A stretch of 10,685 nucleotides of DNA from Planctomycetota bacterium. Its GTDB lineage: Bacteria; Planctomycetota; Planctomycetia; Pirellulales; Pirellulaceae. The stretch covers positions 1 to 10,685 of the forward strand of contig JAPLNJ010001136.1 of the NCBI GenBank assembly GCA_026692885.1, read 5' to 3'. The position numbers were made by a program, and so were the translations under genes. Position 1 is the stretch's first letter, and each line of letters starts with the position of its first letter. This document shows positions 1 to 5,422 of this stretch, piece after piece. Under the pieces are notes generated by a model. The model was not told where the DNA came from. It did not search any database and saw only the letters and a list, made by a program, of their open reading frames with translations.

Positions 1-33
1 ACCAATCCGTACTCATGCGTCCGGTCAAAAAGC

Positions 34-64
34 GACTTCCGAAGACGCGTGGTCTTCGGAAGTC
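34..64 (-). terminator. Intrinsic terminator, minus strand
   Basis: A perfect 13-bp inverted repeat (34-46 with 52-64) encloses a 5-nt loop. Read on the minus strand, the stem is followed by GC and then five T residues, as expected for a rho-independent terminator of minus-strand transcription. On the plus strand no T-run follows. It lies downstream of the two structured repeats at 200-278 and 78-142 and of the AbiV-family gene on the same strand. It may therefore end that transcript, or act as an attenuator for a minus-strand gene beyond the left edge. Confidence 0.7.
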
Positions 65-77
65 TGAATTCAACAAC

Positions 78-142
78 ACCCAACGAAGTTGTTTTCCGAG
101 ACACTTCGCTATCGTTGATGTAGTCCCGGCTGGCAGTTGGGA
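78..142 (-). repeat. attC-like structured repeat, copy 1
   Basis: This is the shorter copy (65 nt) of a two-copy element. On the minus strand the ends CCCAAC and GTTGGG pair (6 bp). Inside them CCGGGAC and GTCTCGG pair over 7 bp with one G-U wobble. The stretch around GCCGGGACTACATC matches copy 2 exactly, while the centre differs in sequence and length. Conserved R- and L-type boxes around a variable centre are the hallmark of integron attC sites. The outermost base pair is lost (T-T), so the R box is imperfect. A structured RNA is the alternative reading. Confidence 0.5.
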
Positions 143-169
143 TGAACACAAACGACACACGGACCGGGT

Positions 170-187
170 CGCAGGTTCAGCCCTGCG
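170..187. other. Short hairpin between the two repeats
   Basis: CGCAGG pairs with CCTGCG over 6 bp, with a 6-nt loop TTCAGC. It sits in the 57-nt spacer between the two attC-like copies. The loop recalls a tRNA T-loop but is one base short, and no acceptor stem sits next to it. It may be part of a larger folded transcript. No function is assigned. Confidence 0.3.
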
Positions 188-199
188 CCAAAATGCCAA

Positions 200-278
200 G
201 CCCAACGAAAGTTGACCGAGACGGTGCCTTTTAGCACCAGGTTACAAGCCTGGATGTAGTCCCGGCAGGCAGTTGGGC
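200..278 (-). repeat. attC-like structured repeat, copy 2
   Basis: This is the longer copy (79 nt). On the minus strand GCCCAAC and GTTGGGC form a perfect 7-bp outer stem, matching the attC R-box consensus RYYYAAC / GTTRRRY. CCGGGAC and GTCTCGG form the inner stem with one G-U wobble. The variable centre holds a CCAGG/CCTGG hairpin (237-253) with a 7-nt loop and an overlapping GGTGC/GCACC hairpin (223-238). The length is within the usual attC range. On the minus strand it follows the AbiV-family gene, which would suit a cassette with its attC at the 3' end, although 177 nt separate them and no integrase is in the window. Confidence 0.55.
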
Positions 279-455
279 ATGTACAGTGACCCTCCGACGA
301 AGGTTACACCTGGACACTTTTCGGCTGCCCAAGTCGGTTCGGCCTGAAACGACAGTCGGCGGTTGATCCGTGGGGCCAGCGGGAGCCGAACCAGCTTCAA
401 TCCGGGTTGCGGCCATTCGTCGAATCGTCTGGCTTCAGCTTCTCGGCGCCACCAC
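279..455. other. Non-coding stretch after the AbiV gene
   Basis: No convincing reading frame lies here. An 8-bp inverted repeat, GGTTCGGC with GCCGAACC, spans about 336-388. A fragment AGGTTACACCTGGA near 302-315 resembles AGGTTACAAGCCTGGA in the centre of repeat copy 2. This could be a decayed third repeat, but the conserved end boxes are absent. Confidence 0.25.
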
Positions 456-1289
456 CTAAGCGTCGTCGCTGCCAGGTGCCTGACCATCAGCAAGAAGGTG
501 AGAAAGCGGGGTTCCCTGCACGGAGAGGTCCAGGTCCGGCGAGACGACTCCCTCCTCCACCAATCGACGGATGTAGGTCTTTGCCAACATCGGCCCTTCG
601 CTAACGGCAGACTTCAGATCCTCCGGTCCAAGATCCTTTCGTCGCGGCCGATTCGCGTTGAACTCGGAGTAGACTTGGCGTTGGAGTTCGAGGGCCCTGA
701 CGGAATAGAGGCCGGCCGCATAGAAAGCCTCCGTCCTCGATAAGGCGGCCTCGACACGTTCTTTCCACTTGATGACCTCAGTCTGGTCGATCTCCGTCTG
801 AGAAAGCCAGCGACGTTCGCCCGCGTGAAAATCGACATAGAGGCCATACTGACGCATCCGTTCACAAACCACAGCCAGACTGAGTTGCTGCATGGCAGCT
901 GTCACGACCGCCATCGGAGCTGATCTCGCTTCGTCCGGGTACGTCTGGACGAACGCCCACGTCGATTTGTGTTCGTGGCTTCGGAAACTCTCCCACGAGT
1001 CAGCCCACAGTTTCTGATTGTTCTTCGGAATCCGGCTCATTCCCGCCAGAACTGAGATCTTGCCGATTTCCTCCATTGCCGCGACTAACATTGCCAGGCT
1101 ACGGGCGTAGCGACTCGATTGGAGAAGAAGGGTCGCATCGTCGTACAGCTGCCTCGCGTTCAGCAGGGTCACGCGAATCCCCTCGGCAATTTGTTCGATC
1201 GAGATTTGGCTCTTATATCGTTCGAGGATTTTCTCGACATGTTCGCGTTCGGTGTCGGTAAGGATTGCAAATTGATCCTGGAATTTCAT
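456..1289 (-). CDS. AbiV-family abortive infection protein (HEPN type)
   Basis: The product is 277 aa. Residues 44-77 carry the AbiV pattern: NARQLYDDATLLL, then SRYARSLAMLV, ending in EEIGK at 73-77. The helical N-terminal half and this motif point to the AbiV family, whose lactococcal founder blocks phage translation; the family is classed with HEPN-domain proteins. I do not see an unambiguous HEPN R-x4-6-H site, so RNase activity is not claimed. The chosen ATG has GGGAGAGG about 6 nt upstream. The open frame runs further upstream to 1661, but that extension reads through two tRNA-like genes and has no protein-like character. The tRNA-like pair lies 107 bp upstream on the same strand. A cytoplasmic phage-defence role is inferred from the family. 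Confidence 0.75.
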   Translation of the reverse strand: MKFQDQFAILTDTEREHVEKILERYKSQISIEQIAEGIRVTLLNARQLYDDATLLLQSSRYARSLAMLVAAMEEIGKISVLAGMSRIPKNNQKLWADSWESFRSHEHKSTWAFVQTYPDEARSAPMAVVTAAMQQLSLAVVCERMRQYGLYVDFHAGERRWLSQTEIDQTEVIKWKERVEAALSRTEAFYAAGLYSVRALELQRQVYSEFNANRPRRKDLGPEDLKSAVSEGPMLAKTYIRRLVEEGVVSPDLDLSVQGTPLSHLLADGQAPGSDDA

Positions 1290-1386
1290 GACGCACCTCT
1301 CCCGACGCTTGTGACCAAGGTTGATCTTGGCGAAAGTGGCAAACCAGTTGAACCATCCGTGTCGCGCGGTCCACGCACGTAATGTC

Positions 1387-1416
1387 ATTATGCGAGAGAC
1401 GCCGGTGGGAGTCGAA
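1387..1416 (-). promoter_or_regulatory. Possible promoter for the AbiV gene inside the tRNA end
   Basis: On the minus strand TTCGAC (1416-1411, inside the T-loop of the GCA tRNA) and CATAAT (1392-1387) are 18 nt apart, a weak sigma-70-like pair. The -10 overlaps a TAATG-T-CATTA palindrome (1380-1390). If real, abiV could be transcribed apart from the tRNAs. The -35 coincides with a sequence already fixed by the tRNA, so chance is quite possible. Confidence 0.25.
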
Positions 1417-1467
1417 CCCACTTGGACCGGGTTGCAGCCGGTTGCCGGGCCGTCTGGCTCCAGCGTC
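1397..1467 (-). tRNA. tRNA-Cys(GCA)-like gene, atypical core
   Basis: It is 71 nt and folds as a cloverleaf. It has a 7-bp acceptor (GACGCTG/CGGCGTC, one T-G wobble), a 3-bp D-stem (GCC/GGC) with GG in the loop, a perfect 5-bp anticodon stem (ACCGG/CCGGT) and a perfect T-stem (GTGGG/CCCAC) with canonical loop TTCGACT. The anticodon loop CTGCAAC has T33 and anticodon GCA. The discriminator is T, as is usual for tRNA-Cys. CCA is not encoded. Position 8 is G instead of T, and position 14 is G instead of A, so the usual U8-A14 pair is missing. It could be an extra accessory tRNA, a tRNA-like RNA or a pseudogene. The well-formed stems argue against decay. Confidence 0.7.
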
Positions 1468-1475
1468 TTGTTTAG

Positions 1476-1547
1476 TGTCCTCGCCAAGAGTCGGACTTGG
1501 TCTTCGACCTTCGCGGAGTCGCGTGCGATCCGGCACACTCCGAGGAC
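1476..1547 (-). tRNA. tRNA-like gene, anticodon GCG, non-canonical
   Basis: It is 72 nt and lies 8 nt upstream of the Cys-like tRNA. It has a perfect 7-bp acceptor (GTCCTCG/CGAGGAC), a 4-bp D-stem (GTGT/GCAC, one wobble) with GG in the loop, a 5-bp anticodon stem (CGACT/GGTCG, one wobble) and a perfect T-stem (CCAAG/CTTGG). The loop CCGCGAA puts GCG in the anticodon position, which would read the Arg codon CGC, but position 33 is C instead of the near-universal T. The T-loop is TCCGACT, with C at 55. Positions 8 and 14 are both G, as in its neighbour. These departures make an ordinary decoding tRNA doubtful; a tRNA-like RNA is favoured. Confidence 0.5.
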
Positions 1548-1573
1548 AGACACGCGGAGAGCCACGAACAAGA

Positions 1574-1594
1574 CAGGGCCTTCGGGTCCCCCTG
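1574..1594 (-). terminator. Stem-loop after the YbjN gene, possible terminator
   Basis: CAGGG (1574-1578) pairs with CCCTG (1590-1594), and an inner CC/GG pair closes a 4-nt loop. On the minus strand it begins a few bases after the stop codon of the YbjN-domain gene and is followed by a T-rich but interrupted TCTTGTT. The position suits a terminator, but the T-tract is weak. Confidence 0.35.
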
Positions 1595-1596
1595 CC

Positions 1597-2100
1597 TCAG
1601 TCGTCGACTCCCCGCTCACTACCTTCGGCTTCGCTGCTGCCGCAGCGTCCTGCCTCCACACACCGAATGGCGTCCTTCGGCAACTCGTTGCCGTAGATCA
1701 CCGACAGGACGGCAGGCAGGTACATGTCCAGCATGGCCATCGTTGCGGTGATCAGGCGGTCGATGACGCCGTCACCCACTCCGTCGTCCGTCAGGACTTG
1801 GCTGGCCTGGAATCGCACTTCGCCCTGGTCGACATCGAACTCGAACTTGCCCACGCGGAGGCCGTAGTTGGCTCGCGCCACCGTCTCGGCGATTGCGGGA
1901 CGGCTGCCATCGGGAATCCGAATGGGCGCGTAACCGAAGACCTGGAACAATTCGGCCTCTTCGTCGACGTGGGCCACGACCCGATACATGGCAACTTCGC
2001 CCCGGAGGTCTGCCCAGACGGACTGATTGTCGTCGTTGTTCGAGTACCGGACTTCACGTTCATCCAGAAGGCTGATCAGTCGCTCGTACGTCGCGTTCAT
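1597..2100 (-). CDS. YbjN-domain protein
   Basis: The product is 167 aa with no signal peptide or membrane segment. It matches the YbjN / type III secretion chaperone-like fold. An N-terminal helix (about 2-20) is followed by beta strands with VWADLRGEVAMYRV (28-41) and LFQVFGYAPIRIP (51-63). Next come ANYGLRVGKFEFD (77-89), EVRFQASQVL (94-103) and a long C-terminal helix region (112-145). Family members are thought to bind peptides or act as chaperones, but no specific partner can be named. The ATG has AAAGGA about 8 nt upstream. The last 20 residues are Ser/Glu/Gly-rich and probably disordered. It is transcribed toward the tRNA-like genes, and a hairpin (2124-2148) lies in its leader. Confidence 0.7.
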   Translation of the reverse strand: MNATYERLISLLDEREVRYSNNDDNQSVWADLRGEVAMYRVVAHVDEEAELFQVFGYAPIRIPDGSRPAIAETVARANYGLRVGKFEFDVDQGEVRFQASQVLTDDGVGDGVIDRLITATMAMLDMYLPAVLSVIYGNELPKDAIRCVEAGRCGSSEAEGSERGVDD

Positions 2101-2123
2101 GGCGGGGTCCTTTCGCTTGGTGC

Positions 2124-2148
2124 GGGTGCCGGTGACTATCCGGCACCC
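2124..2148 (-). other. Leader hairpin upstream of the YbjN gene
   Basis: A perfect 9-bp GC-rich stem (GGGTGCCGG with CCGGCACCC) has a 7-nt loop. It ends 23 nt before the start codon, just upstream of the ribosome binding site. No T-run follows on either strand. It may terminate the upstream minus-strand gene or stabilise or regulate the YbjN mRNA leader. Confidence 0.4.
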
Positions 2149-2357
2149 AGTTCTTGAGCGAACTCCAGTTGCGGACGGGTATCCATTCCTCCTCTGTGTT
2201 TGTCCTTGCTATCAGTATTTTCGGCAGCCTGATGACACCATTGGTCAAACGGCCAAGAAATCTCGGGCACGGTTCGGCGCGACACATGGGATACGGCAGG
2301 CTGAGATCGTGACCCGCTGGCCGCGGACTGGACCCGCCGGACACCCACCGCATCGTG

Positions 2358-2636
2358 TCAGCTGCGGCGCACCACGAATTCACGCACGGAGGCCAGTTCG
2401 ATGGTGTCGAAGACGTTGCCCAGGCTGGCCCCGAATCCGGTCTCGTTCACCGTGACTTGGTCGTCCAACTGCCACTCCAGGATTTCGGCTTCCCGAATCC
2501 GATCATCCGCCGGCTCGGCGAAGACCTCAGCCTGCCGGTCATGGGACCACTGAATCGCCTTCACGGCGGCGTCTTTAGGAGTCCTGGCATCCAGGACCAA
2601 CCGCACCCAACCTGATTGAACGTAGTACTTCGCCAT
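2358..2636 (-). CDS. Conserved small hypothetical protein (YYVQSG type)
   Basis: The product is 92 aa, soluble and acidic toward the C-terminus. The opening MAKYYVQSGWVRLVLDARTP, followed by an Ala-rich helix (AAVKAIQW), resembles a short protein type I associate with planctomycetes; I know of no assigned function. The start is secure: a full AAGGAGGT Shine-Dalgarno sits 9 nt upstream. The C-terminal half (52-92) is a Glu/Asp-rich helix and strand region. It is divergent from the WYL-like gene at 2902, so the 265-bp gap should hold promoters for both, but I see no strong consensus pair there. Confidence 0.6.
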   Translation of the reverse strand: MAKYYVQSGWVRLVLDARTPKDAAVKAIQWSHDRQAEVFAEPADDRIREAEILEWQLDDQVTVNETGFGASLGNVFDTIELASVREFVVRRS

Positions 2637-2901
2637 GTCTCGGACCTCCTTCGTTTACACAATCATTGCCGTGGCCGTGACACGGTTGGTCCGCACGAGG
2701 AGGTTTTCTTGAAAGACACCGAAGCTATGCCGTCGGTTCGGAACAGAGACGCGGGCGCGACGAACCTGGCGGTGCGGCAGACGGCCCTGGGTTGATTCCA
2801 TCGCTCGCATTCGTGAAGAAATTCGCGTCCAGGACCAGAGGTGTCACGGCAGGTGGCGATACTTCTACTGTCATCCAAGGACTACAGTGCGGAGGCCGAA
2901 C

Positions 2902-3147
2902 ATGCGTCAACTGATCTACCGAGCCATGCACCAGTCAGACGACCTGGTCATTACGTTCGACTACTGCGATTCCAAGGGTGTCTCGACCCACCGGGTCGTC
3001 AGCCCCATCCGATTCCTGGGCAAGGACCGATTCCTCGCTCTGTGCCTCAGCCGTGAAGAACCCCGCCAGTTCTACCTGGAAAGATGCCAGAACGTGCGGC
3101 TGGCACCAGCCGTGAACTTCCTGATGCCGGTGGAACTGGCCTGCTAG
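2902..3147 (+). CDS. Minimal WYL-like protein
   Basis: The product is 81 aa. After a short helix, ITFDY (17-21), a GVSTHRVVSPIRF strand pair (26-38), RFLALC (43-48) and RQFYLERCQNVRL (55-67) follow the order of a WYL domain. Those elements are an aromatic strand, R-x-V-x-P, the W-Y-L position and the R-x-F-x-L-x-R-I/V end. WYL domains bind ligands or nucleic acid and usually sit in larger regulators with a helix-turn-helix; here no DNA-binding domain is attached. The ATG at 2902 is preferred over the upstream in-frame GTG at 2887 because GGAGG lies 6 nt before it. A winged-helix-like gene begins 74 bp downstream on the same strand, so the two could work as a split regulator. That is inference. 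Confidence 0.6.
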   Translation: MRQLIYRAMHQSDDLVITFDYCDSKGVSTHRVVSPIRFLGKDRFLALCLSREEPRQFYLERCQNVRLAPAVNFLMPVELAC

Positions 3148-3221
3148 ACCGGAATCGCAGCCAGCGACGTACATCGCCAACTAGGTGCGTGCCATTCCCT
3201 CGCCGGACCAAGGCGGCAACC

Positions 3222-3416
3222 ATGCCATACGACGATACACACTTCGGCAAAACCCAATCAATTCGCGCTTGTCTGGCGGAGCATCCCGATGTGACTCCGC
3301 CACGCCTTGTCGAGATCCTGGCAGCACAGGGCATTCAGGTCTCACCGGCTCACGTGATCGTGATTCAGGCGGTCCTCAGATCGGAGAAGGCAGACCGACC
3401 AGCGCCGGATTCGTAG
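3222..3416 (+). CDS. Small winged-helix-like protein
   Basis: The product is 64 aa. Residues 10-53 (KTQSIRACLAEHPDVTPPRL, then VEILAAQGIQVS, then the VIVIQAVLR helix) form a helix-turn-helix or winged-helix-like unit. The 132-aa protein at 8056 has the same unit: K-T-x-x-I-R/K-x-x-L, a proline turn, E-I/M-x-x-x-G-I/F and a third helix. Such units are probably DNA-binding, but no target is known. The start was chosen at ATG 3222, with AAGGCGG just upstream and the conserved unit beginning soon after. The upstream in-frame extension overlaps the WYL-like gene and looks non-coding. It is probably co-transcribed with that gene. Confidence 0.55.
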   Translation: MPYDDTHFGKTQSIRACLAEHPDVTPPRLVEILAAQGIQVSPAHVIVIQAVLRSEKADRPAPDS

Positions 3417-3483
3417 GTGCCGGTGATGGTTTCCGGCTCGATGGACGCACTTGTTGTCGCCAATGGACCTGGACGCCGCGAAT

Positions 3484-3538
3484 GGAGCCGGTGGCCGAGG
3501 GGTCCGCTGGCGGACCCAACGACTGAACTAGCGGCTCC
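3484..3538. other. Nested inverted repeat, possible terminator or folded RNA
   Basis: An outer 7-bp stem (GGAGCCG 3484-3490 with CGGCTCC 3532-3538) encloses an inner 7-bp stem-loop (GGGTCCG 3500-3506 with CGGACCC 3511-3517). It lies in the 252-bp gap between the winged-helix-like gene and the nitroreductase. No T-run follows. The remainder of the gap (3417-3668) shows no convincing gene. Confidence 0.35.
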
Positions 3539-3668
3539 AGTTTCCCGGATCGCTTGACCTGCGGTCCCTCCAGACGTAAGTTCACACGCGCGTCACAGAC
3601 TCAGAACGGCGATGCGCAAGTTCCCGAAGCGTGGGGAGTTGCCCGCGGTCGCGACCAGGATGCCTGCA

Positions 3669-4187
3669 ATGAATTCAAGACTGGACTACCTGTTCTCCCG
3701 GCGCAGCATTCGTGGGTATCGGCAGCAAGACGTGGCTGACGAGCTGGTTCAGGATCTGCTGCAGGCGGCGATGGCCGCACCGTCGGCGGTCGCCAAAGAT
3801 CCTTGGGCGTTCGTCGTTGTCCGCAACCGCGGCATGCTTTCGAGGATTGCCGAGGGGTTACCAAACGGAACGATGCTCCGCGACGCAGCACTGGGCATCG
3901 TCGTCTGTGGTGACCTCCAACGAGCCCATGACCGGCAGCTGTCGTATCTGCTGCAGGATTGTTCCGCGGCCATCGAGAATCTGCTCTTGGCGGCGAACGC
4001 GTTGAGCCTGGGGGCGTGCTGGCTGGGAGTGCACCCGCGCGAGGAACGGGTGAAGCACATCCGCTCGCTCCTGAACATTCCCGATCCGGTGATCCCCGTC
4101 GCGGCCATTGCCATCGGCTGGCCAGCCGAGTCACCAGCGCCTCGCACACGCTACCGCGAGGACGCGGTCCATCACGAAACCTGGTAG
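3669..4187 (+). CDS. Nitroreductase-family protein
   Basis: The product is 172 aa. RRSIRGY (11-17) is the FMN-phosphate-binding start of the nitroreductase fold. APSAVAKDPWAFVVV (37-51) matches the A-P-S-x-x-N/K-x-Q/D-P-W-x-F-x-V motif. The region LSLGACWLGVHP (112-123) matches the conserved ALGLGxxW segment before the C-terminal strands. Members are FMN-dependent NAD(P)H oxidoreductases acting on nitro compounds, quinones or other substrates; the natural substrate cannot be read from sequence. ATG 3669 is preferred over 3612 because it has AGGA 8 nt upstream and places the motif at the family's usual position and length. It lies 42 bp upstream of the arabinanase gene on the same strand and may share its transcript. 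Confidence 0.85.
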   Translation: MNSRLDYLFSRRSIRGYRQQDVADELVQDLLQAAMAAPSAVAKDPWAFVVVRNRGMLSRIAEGLPNGTMLRDAALGIVVCGDLQRAHDRQLSYLLQDCSAAIENLLLAANALSLGACWLGVHPREERVKHIRSLLNIPDPVIPVAAIAIGWPAESPAPRTRYREDAVHHETW

Positions 4188-4229
4188 CAAATCCCGCTGG
4201 CGGAACCTCCGCTGTCAAGGAACGCGAAA

Positions 4230-5237
4230 GTGTCGATACCTACGCTAGCCGCAGTGTTTGGGCTGTTGTTACTCGGTCAACCGGCTCCCGTTCCGTCGCA
4301 GGACGGGGGCTTTATCGGCGGCGCCGATCCGACGATCGTGGCGATTCAAGGTGGACAAGCGGGATACTACGTCGTCGCGACAGGGCGAGGCATCCCGATG
4401 CTGTATTCTGCGAACTTGAAGGACTGGAAACGGATCGGGCGGGTCTTCCCAGAAGATGTGCCGAAGTGGGCTCAGGAGGAAGTACCCAAGGCCAACGCCA
4501 TCTGGGCACCCGATCTCAGCTTCCACGACGGACGCTACTACCTGTATTACTCGGTCTCCAGCTTTGGCAGCCAGCGGTCGGTCATCGGTTTGGCGGTCAA
4601 CAAGACACTGGACCGGAAAAGTCGGGACTACGAGTGGATTGATCGCGGGAAGGTGATCGAATCTGCTCCTGGGAAATGTGACTTCAATGCCATTGATCCC
4701 GCGCTGTTCGTCGACCACGACGGGCGTTGGTATCTGTTCTTCGGTTCCTTTTGGTCGGGCATCAAGATTGTTCCATTGGACTCCCAGACGGGAAAACCAA
4801 GAGAAGCCGCGGAGATCCTGCCGGTCGCAGCGCGTCCGCAACATCCGACCCATGCCGTGGAAGCGTCGTACGTCATTTTCCGTGATGGTTACTATTACTT
4901 GTTCGTCTCGTGGGACCGGTGCTGCGACGGTGCCGACAGCGATTACAAAGTCATGGTGGGACGGTCACGTGGGGTCACCGGGCCGTACGTCGATGCGGAT
5001 GGTCGTGCCATGTTGGAGGGCGGTGGCACACTGGTGTTGGCCGGCAATGAACGCTGGCGCGGACCAGGACACAACAGTGTTCTGACGACCGACGCAGGAC
5101 AGTGGATGGTCCATCACACCTACGACATGCAGAACCTGCGGGCTCAACGAGTGCTCCAGATCCGCCCCATGTCGTGGACCCGGGACGGCTGGCCCAGCGT
5201 GGGTGAACCCATCTTCGAGCCCAAGGCGAGACCTTGA
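4230..5237 (+). CDS. Secreted GH43 arabinan endo-1,5-alpha-L-arabinanase
   Basis: The product is 335 aa. The N-terminus (1-24, IPTLAAVFGLLLLGQPAPVP) is a signal peptide, so export is expected. The GH43 five-blade propeller residues are present: D33 (general base, in DPTIV), D156 (pKa modulator, in AIDPALF) and E211 (general acid, in VEASYVI). H281 in GPGHNS is also present, the metal or active-site histidine of arabinanases. WDRCCDG (228-234) with the following YKVMVGRS is typical of endo-arabinanases of GH43. The enzyme would hydrolyse alpha-1,5-arabinan of plant or algal pectin. The start is GTG, with AAGGA 8 nt upstream; no later Met would keep the signal peptide. No sugar transporter or other arabinan gene is in the window. 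Confidence 0.88.
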   Translation: MSIPTLAAVFGLLLLGQPAPVPSQDGGFIGGADPTIVAIQGGQAGYYVVATGRGIPMLYSANLKDWKRIGRVFPEDVPKWAQEEVPKANAIWAPDLSFHDGRYYLYYSVSSFGSQRSVIGLAVNKTLDRKSRDYEWIDRGKVIESAPGKCDFNAIDPALFVDHDGRWYLFFGSFWSGIKIVPLDSQTGKPREAAEILPVAARPQHPTHAVEASYVIFRDGYYYLFVSWDRCCDGADSDYKVMVGRSRGVTGPYVDADGRAMLEGGGTLVLAGNERWRGPGHNSVLTTDAGQWMVHHTYDMQNLRAQRVLQIRPMSWTRDGWPSVGEPIFEPKARP

Positions 5238-5300
5238 GTCACCCCAGATATCCCACGAGTGCCACCGTCGCCTGCACCTCGCAGGCGCCTTTGGGTCGCT

Positions 5301-5345
5301 GCAAAAGCAACCGGGTGCGTCGCAAAAGCAAGCAGCTGCTTGCTT
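5301..5345. promoter_or_regulatory. Palindrome and direct repeats upstream of uvrC-like gene
   Basis: A perfect 20-bp palindrome (5326-5345, centred on CAGCTG) ends one base before the proposed -35 box at 5347. A 10-bp direct repeat GCAAAAGCAA occurs at 5301-5310 and 5322-5331, a 21-bp period or two helical turns, and the second copy overlaps the palindrome. This is the layout of a repressor or activator site. A terminator of the arabinanase gene is less likely because no T-run follows. Confidence 0.5.
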
Positions 5346-5346
5346 C

Positions 5347-5375
5347 TCGACGCTTCCGGTGCATCCCGCTACACT
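5347..5375 (+). promoter_or_regulatory. Promoter of the uvrC-like operon
   Basis: TCGACG (5347-5352) and TACACT (5370-5375) are 17 nt apart, a sigma-70-like arrangement, 47 bp before the start codon. The spacing and -35 hexamer are the same as in the promoter proposed at 7988-8016. Confidence 0.45.
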
Positions 5376-5422
5376 GCCATGAATGTTGATCCCTTGGGCT
5401 CGCGGTGTGGGGAATATCGGCC

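Noticed and set aside
200..278. Repeat copy 2 as a tRNA (7-bp end stem and a CTTGTAA anticodon-like loop)
   Set aside because: It has no T-arm or D-arm; the inner 7-bp stem shared with copy 1 explains the sequence better.
78..278. The two repeats as a CRISPR array
   Set aside because: There are only two copies, with internal variation and different lengths, no regular spacers and no cas genes in the window.
1290..1661. 124-residue N-terminal extension of the AbiV-family gene
   Set aside because: It reads through both tRNA-like genes, has no protein-like character, and the ATG at 1289 has a good ribosome binding site.
2060..2383. 107-codon minus-strand frame in the gap between the YbjN and YYVQSG-type genes
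   Set aside because: It overlaps both neighbours, lacks a convincing ribosome binding site and has no recognisable protein pattern.
3376..3585. 69-codon minus-strand frame in the gap before the nitroreductase gene
   Set aside because: Its composition is Pro/Ser/Arg-rich without motifs, it overlaps the winged-helix-like gene, and it has no ribosome binding site of note.
3601..4218. 205-codon minus-strand frame
   Set aside because: It is antisense to the clearly identified nitroreductase, with low-complexity Arg/Pro/Ala composition.
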